NCBI GenBank assembly: GCA_005765155.1
Contig: VCCP01000002.1
Span: 496,001 to 560,000 of the forward strand
DNA from: Zelopaecilomyces penicillatus
Taxonomy: Eukaryota > Ascomycota > Sordariomycetes > Hypocreales > Pseudodiploosporaceae
Length of the DNA: 64,000 nt
Reading direction: 5' to 3'
The notes beneath the pieces were generated by a model, which searched no databases, was not told where the DNA came from, and was given only the letters and a program-made list of their open reading frames with translations. Below, one piece after another: positions 58,733 through 64,000 of the stretch. Made by a program: the position numbers and the translations under genes. Position 1 is the first letter of the stretch, and each line of letters begins with the position of its first letter.

Positions 58733-59661
58733 TCACGTTCTGGATCCAAATGTCCTCCTACTTAGCACCGTCTGCTGGAGCTGCAAGATACCTGCCTGCA
58801 CTCCATCCACGATGTACACGGCCTGCGCCTTGTCTTCTCCATAGACCTCAACAGCGACGGAGCGGATGATATCCTCCAGCCCAGCCATGCCGCCGCAGCC
58901 CATAACGACGCATCTCACCTCGCCCGAGGCAAATAGACGCCTGGTAGAATGCTTCAGCTTGGCCTCGACGTCCTGCGGGGACACAGTGTGGAAGTCTCCC
59001 GCGGTGAGTCCCGTGGAGAAAACTCCTGCAAACTTGCTACTACTATTGCTAGCAGAAATGGAGCTAGAGGTGGTGGTGTTGCTTTGACCGAGGAACTCGC
59101 TCACGCCGTCGGAGAGGTGCTTCTCCCAAAACTGGCCAGTGGTTACTATGCCCCATTTCGCTAGTCCTGAGGCTGGAAGTAAGGATAAGGCAGTCAGAAC
59201 GCTCGCCTCAAAGATGCCTGTGACAGCGAGATCCGCAGCCTTTGCAAGTTCCCCGACTAGGTTGTGGACACTGAAGCACGCTACAAGCACGGCATCGTAT
59301 TTGCTACTGCCTCCCTGTGCGAGTTTCTGCGTGATGAAAGTGTCCCCCAGCACAGCTTGAGTGCTGGCCTCGATGCCCTCGTCGTCGTTGATGCTGTCCG
59401 GGGCTGACTGGGGCGCCGTGTAGGTCTCGATTTCCACCGAGCCCTAGTTGATGAATCAGCAAGATTTATTGTTGTCATGAGTGTGATTGCCAATAATTCA
59501 TGCGGTGTGCAAGCTTATATGGTGGACATATTGAATAGATTGAAAATGTTGTTGTGTCCTACAATGGGGAGCTTCTTGGCTGCTATCTCCATCCCACTCG
59601 TCATGGCAGAGGAGGAGTTTGGGTTGAGGATGAGGATGCGAATAGGGGGATGTAAAGCCAT
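58733..59661 (-). CDS. Asp/Glu/hydantoin racemase family protein, Dcg1-like (269 aa, 2 exons)
   Basis: A cofactor-independent two-cysteine racemase fold; relatives act on amino acids or hydantoins, and yeast Dcg1 belongs to the nitrogen-regulated DAL cluster set. Exons are 59661-59563 and 59443-58733; the 119-nt intron (donor GTAGGA, acceptor TAG) joins in phase 0. Seen: the N-terminal strand IRILILNPNSSSAMTSGM; VEIETYTAPQSAPDSI; the first catalytic cysteine in VLVACFSVHNLVGEL; GIFEASVLTALSL; and the second in VVMGCGGMAGLE. A Ser/Thr/Asn-rich insert (QSNTTTSSSISASNSSS) is unusual and probably a surface loop. The weaker donor makes the exon 1 end the least sure point. Head-to-head with the ARP2 gene. 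Confidence 0.88.
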
Positions 59662-60110
59662 GGCAGCCGTTGTTATGGTTTGCTTTCTATATTTCCGATT
59701 AAGTAATCTTTTCGTAGGAAACAAGACGACTCCTCAGAATATAATAGTATTAGTTGAGAGTGTGAAATGCTGAGACTTGGGAATGATTGATGTTCAGTTT
59801 CAGGAGAGCCAAGCCACAGTCAACTGCCACAATACAGTGACAACCTTCAACAGGTTTGTTGTGTGCGCGGGGTATCACGTGCACGCTGCTCAGCCACCTC
59901 TGACGACAATGCGGCGCCGAGCTGCAACCCCACCATGCTGGAGTCGCCAGCCATAGCATCCGTGGCAGCGTCCACTGACGACGACGCCTCCACCTTGTTC
60001 CCAGCTGCACGAACGCTGCCACATCACGACGAACGACCTTCAATTCCGCTGGCTCCGTTGCCCACCGCCCTGTCTTTTTTCGAGTAGCAAAAACGTGCGC
60101 TGTCGCAGAG
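59662..60110. promoter_or_regulatory. Shared divergent promoter of the racemase and ARP2 genes
   Basis: 449 nt separate the start codons on opposite strands. It contains ATCACGTGCACG at about 59875-59886, which holds an E-box CACGTG palindrome. Confidence 0.5.
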
Positions 60111-61523
60111 ATGGCCACGATTCCTCCCATTGGTATGTTCCTTACCTGTTCTCCGACTCAGAGCTCCCCCAAGACATCACCATGAGCCACTAGGAGCTCT
60201 TGCGTCTCTGGCCAGGGGAGTGGTCTGGGTAGCTTGCTGCCATAGAGCTTTGTAACGTTGCTGACGCCGGCTTCTTGTTTTCTTTCCCTCTGAATTTAGT
60301 CCTCGACGGAGGTACCGGTTTTCTCAAGGTCGGATACGCTGCGCAGAACTTCCCTGAGCACCAGTTCCCTTCCATCATCGGCCGGCCCATTCTCCGATCC
60401 GAGGAGAAGACGGAGAGCAATGTCGTAATCAAGGACATCATGTGTGGTGACGAGGCTGCAGCCGCCCGCAATATGCTGCAGATCAGCTACCCCATGGAGA
60501 ATGGCATTGTCAAGAATTGGGACGACATGCAGCACCTATGGGACTATACCTTTCAGGAGAAGCTACAGGTCGATACGAGGGGGCAAAAGATCTTGTTGAC
60601 GGAGCCGCCGATGAATCCGCTGAGGAATCGTGAGAAGATGTGCGAGGTCATGTTTGACAGGTACGAGTTTGGGGGTGTTTACGTTGCCATTCAGGCCGTG
60701 CTAGCCCTCTACGCTCAGGGTGAGTTATGGATTATTACTGTTATCGAGAAGGTCCTTGCATGGCGTATATACTAATGTCTGATGCCGCATAGGTCTTAGC
60801 TCTGGCGTTGTTGTCGACTCGGGTGACGGCGTGACACATATCGTACCTGTTTACGAATCAGTGGTGCTCAACCATCTCACCAAGCGATTAGATGTCGCTG
60901 GCCGTGATGTCACACGCAACCTTATCAAGCTGCTACTTCGTCGCGGCTACGCTCTTAACAGAACCGCCGATTTTGAGACGGTCCGTCAGATGAAGGAGAA
61001 GCTATGCTATGTCTCCTACGACCTAGAGCTGGACAAGAGACTGAGCGAGGACACGACAGTGCTGGTGGAGGACTATACCCTCCCCGACGGGCGTGTCATT
61101 CGAGTAGGAAGTGAGCGATTTGAAGCTCCCGAATGCTTGTTCCAACCACATCTAGTTGACAATGAATCCCCCGGACTGGGTGAATTCCTCTTCAATACAA
61201 TCCAGTCCGCAGATGTGGATATCAGATCCTCTCTCTTTAAGGCAATTGTACTTTCAGGCGGTAGCAGCATGTATCCTGGACTGCCATCTCGACTGGAGAA
61301 GGAACTGAAGCAGCTGTGGTTGACGCGCGCACTGCAGGGCAACCCGGAGCGGCTAAGCAAGTTCAAGGTGCGGATAGAGGATCCGCCACGGAGACGACAC
61401 ATGGTCTTCCTAGGAGGCGCCGTGCTAGCCAACATTATGGCAGACAAGGAGAGCATGTGGGTGACCAAGGCGGAGTGGGAAGAGCAAGGAGCCCGTGTCC
61501 TGGAGAAGCTGGGGCCGCGATAA
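60111..61523 (+). CDS. ARP2: Actin-related protein 2, Arp2/3 complex subunit (390 aa, 3 exons)
   Basis: Nucleates branched actin filaments for endocytosis and polarised growth. Exons are 60111-60132, 60300-60719 and 60793-61523, with introns of 167 and 73 nt (donors GTATGT and GTGAGT) in phases 1 and 1. The tiny first exon encodes MATIPPI plus one base. Seen: the actin-fold phosphate loop [34 protein letters not shown]; the second phosphate loop [17 protein letters not shown]; the adenosine region [21 protein letters not shown]; and [21 protein letters not shown] at the C-terminus. Full length with no gap compared with other fungal Arp2 proteins. Confidence 0.97.
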
Positions 61524-63492
61524 GGGGCTTGTAGCTTGTGTGATAGTTATTGTGGAACGGAAGAAGGAGGAAGAAGCAGGTAAAAAGGCATGTCAATCCT
61601 GGGTGGCGCTGCCAGAAGGTTATCCCCTTGAGCTTAGAAATATGAATCACGATAAGAGAATTGGTGAGATACATTGTTTTGTTATGTGTGGTGAGCAACG
61701 AGATTGAGGTCGGCAGGCTATGTTCAGATGTTCACTTCCAAAAGTAAGACACCGTTTGTTCATGGCAGCCCGGTATGGGTGCTTGAGGCGTTAGCAACTG
61801 TTGGTAGTTTATCTCTTTGATGCTGATATCCACATATTGATTCCAATAGGGCAACGTTAAAGCAAAGATTTAGGGTGTGTTTTTTCATAAAGCTGGTAGC
61901 GGAGTGGTCCCGTCTACAATTGGGTAGTTGATCAAAATGGTAGAATGGACTTGTTTGTTTCGTAGCTTTTCATAGTCAAGGCTGTGCAGACTGCTCGAGC
62001 CTATTAGGCTAGTTGAAGCTATTCGAGCAGCCCAAAAGCACATAAATGGCCTCGAGGCTGCGGGTTGCTTGAGGCAGCTGGTAATCGGGGGGCACAGGAG
62101 CTACAGGGTTAATACTGTTGGAATAACCGCTGCAACAACCGCTGAAAGGGCCGGAGACTGCCAAAGACGGTCCAGCACTGAAAGAAAAACAGTTGCACTG
62201 TGGGTACGAACTCAAGCATCAATTGGCTCGCAGAGTTATCTTAGTCATGGCAAAATAAGACCTGGCTGGCAGTGGAGGTTGGAAGGGAAGGAACGAAGTA
62301 GATTAAAAGTTACAGCTCTTGCATTCGTCGACTTCTTGCCACTCAACCCCAACTTCTTACTCTATCCACCATTAAGGATCGAATATCATTACCCAGTTCC
62401 ATTCATTTGGAATCATCAGCACCGTCCCCGCACAGCCAAGCCTGCTACTAACGTACAACAAAGCTACTGACTGGCACCATTGACGACTTTGACGCGCCAG
62501 CGCAGGCAGACTGACACACACGCCCATCAAGTTTGCTGCGAGAATTGTACTATATAGGTGGCATCATTTTGATTGCACCAGGACCACCACAGATTTCGCC
62601 TCCCGGATATTGTACAGTGCCTTTCCTAGAGTACTGCAGGTGCAGAAGTACCGACACACAGATACAAAGAGTGTGCTGGGTGTGGGAATAGCAGCAGTGC
62701 GTTTTGTTCGGCGCATGAGCTGATACTGTCCGTAAGTAAACTCGACGACTCTGCCATGTCACATTATTGCACTGCATGACAAAGCCAGACGAAGAATGAG
62801 AATGCAGGGCATAAAACAGCAGTGGAAGCAGCAAACAAGAACAGGAAAAGGGATAGGTGTAACAACTTTCTACTCCACCTGCAATCTCCCATGTTCGTCA
62901 GATGCTTGCGAGAATCTATGCCGCACTCTCTCTCTCCCAGGCCTGTCTCGCTTGATGAATGAGTGAGAGTCATGTTCATCCTGGAGCCGCTATCTGACCC
63001 GAAAAATGACAGGGGCACCATCGACTTGACAGCCATTGTTCCAGCAGTACGGAGTATCAACATCACAGATCATCACCAGCTAATACTCCGTCTAGCACAT
63101 AGCCCGAAACTTGCATCCTGCACATAGCCAGCTAGGCTATTCCACACCAAGCTGCATAATATATACGATAATACCACCGCTACCACTACCCTGCTAGCAC
63201 CATCAATTGACAAGGCCGACGGGCGGATCCGAGGATTGAAACAGCCACAACACGCGACGCCGACAGAGGCATAATTTACAGCACACGCGCAGACGGGATC
63301 GTTTGGTGGTTGGAGCGTTCAGATCACGCTTGCACGCACCCCCCTTGGACAACCCAGACAGCGTGTTTTTAGGCTCGGTCTTGTCGATGCCGGAGAATAA
63401 GCACTGACGGCTTCTCTTTCTGCACACTTCGCGTGTTGCTTCGTCGCCATTCAAACGTGTCCACATCACCACCCCATCCCCATCCCCATGCA
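61524..63492. other. Intergenic region, no gene seen
   Basis: 3' flank of ARP2 then about 1.5 kb without a supported gene. Microsatellites are absent. Open frames are short and lack domains. Confidence 0.5.
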
Positions 63493-64000
63493 ATGGGTCT
63501 GACAAATCCGCCCACTGGGGCCTCGGGGCCTGCTTCCGGCAGCACAGCCGTGGCCGGAGCTGGAGGCCATGGTGCAAGGGGCCATCCGACGTTGAAGCGC
63601 AGCGTGCAGGCGGCGTTTGAAGGTGTGTGTTGAATGTCTCTTCTTTGGCTCCCCATATTACGGTTTTCCCTCTTTCGTCCTGCTATGTATGTATGCTACT
63701 TGGGGGCACGGCATATCATGTTCAAGATATCCACCAGCCATATCATACACACCACATACACATGCCGAGCCTTCTATTCGTACGACTGCTCTGTATTGCT
63801 CTCCACATCGCGCATCGACTTGCCACTTCTCTGATACCGCAGCCACCTTTCCTTTTCTGCATCGGGCGGCAGTCGTAGCAGTTCGCTGGCTGCAACTCTC
63901 CGTCGGCTGTGTCCCAAGGGCCCGGCAGTGCTACCGGATACTTCCTCTGTGCCGCTCGCCCCTGTGCCCAAGATCAATCTTTCCCCATTTCTGCTTGAGG
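63493..64000 (+). CDS. Possible 5' end of a gene leaving the window (partial)
   Basis: An ATG at 63493 opens a Gly/Ala/Ser-rich N-terminus (MGLTNPPTGASGPASGSTAV...GHPTLKRSVQAAFEG) that ends at a GTGTGT donor (63623). After a gap, positions about 63843-64000 are open and coding-like in one frame (SFSASGGSRSSSLAATLRR...VPKINLSPFLLE). The acceptor giving matching phase was not found, so another exon or a different start is needed. A minus-strand reading of 63774-63977 is an alternative. No family is recognised. Confidence 0.3.

Noticed and set aside
61890..61960. tRNA-like string GGTAGCGGAGTGGTC
   Set aside because: An A-box-like start is present, but I find no matching T-arm GGTTCGANTCC or acceptor stem pairing at tRNA distance.

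Overview
The window is nuclear DNA of a filamentous ascomycete, most likely a Sordariomycete of the order Hypocreales. The evidence is short GT-AG introns (about 55-110 nt), dense small intergenic microsatellites, a class II hydrophobin gene, Zn2Cys6 regulators and a fungal highly reducing polyketide synthase. I cannot name the species. Seventeen protein-coding genes were modelled with exon boundaries that keep frame. I saw no rRNA, tRNA, CRISPR array or intact transposon.

Left part (1-14.4 kb): mostly primary metabolism and housekeeping. It holds a branched-chain aminotransferase (-), an ethanolamine-phosphate cytidylyltransferase (-), a secreted histidine-phosphatase-fold protein (+), a conserved protein of unknown function (+) and the mitochondrial release factor 1 (-).

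Middle-left (14.4-26.2 kb): an AT-rich intergenic stretch carries a degenerate duplicate of the 3' end of the nearby MFS gene with a RIP-like mutation pattern. Then come a class II hydrophobin (-), a monocarboxylate-type MFS transporter (-), a sugar-type MFS transporter (+), ribosomal protein eS24 (-) and an eEF2 lysine methyltransferase (+).

Middle (26.2-34.8 kb) is gene-poor. One small conserved protein (32.1-32.6 kb) sits behind a long pyrimidine-rich leader.

The most interesting region is 34.8-46.2 kb. A cytochrome-b5-fused acyl-CoA desaturase homologue converges on a 15-exon, 2901-residue polyketide synthase (KS-AT-DH-MT-ER-KR-ACP-thioester reductase). The synthase is predicted to release its chain reductively as an aldehyde or alcohol. 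The desaturase has lost two of the histidines normally used to bind its di-iron centre (box 2 HxxHH reads YRVHH; box 3 HxxHH reads HNFHQ), while the rest of the fold and the b5 haem site look intact. It may be a repurposed di-iron enzyme that tailors the polyketide.

Right part (47.5-64 kb): a cyclophilin-RRM protein (PPIL4/Cyp6 type), a gene-poor 5 kb with coding-like scraps, a Zn2Cys6 transcription factor, an Asp/Glu/hydantoin racemase, actin-related protein 2, and a possible gene running off the right edge. Several pairs are head-to-head and may share promoters: eS24 with the methyltransferase, racemase with ARP2, and PKS with PPIL4.
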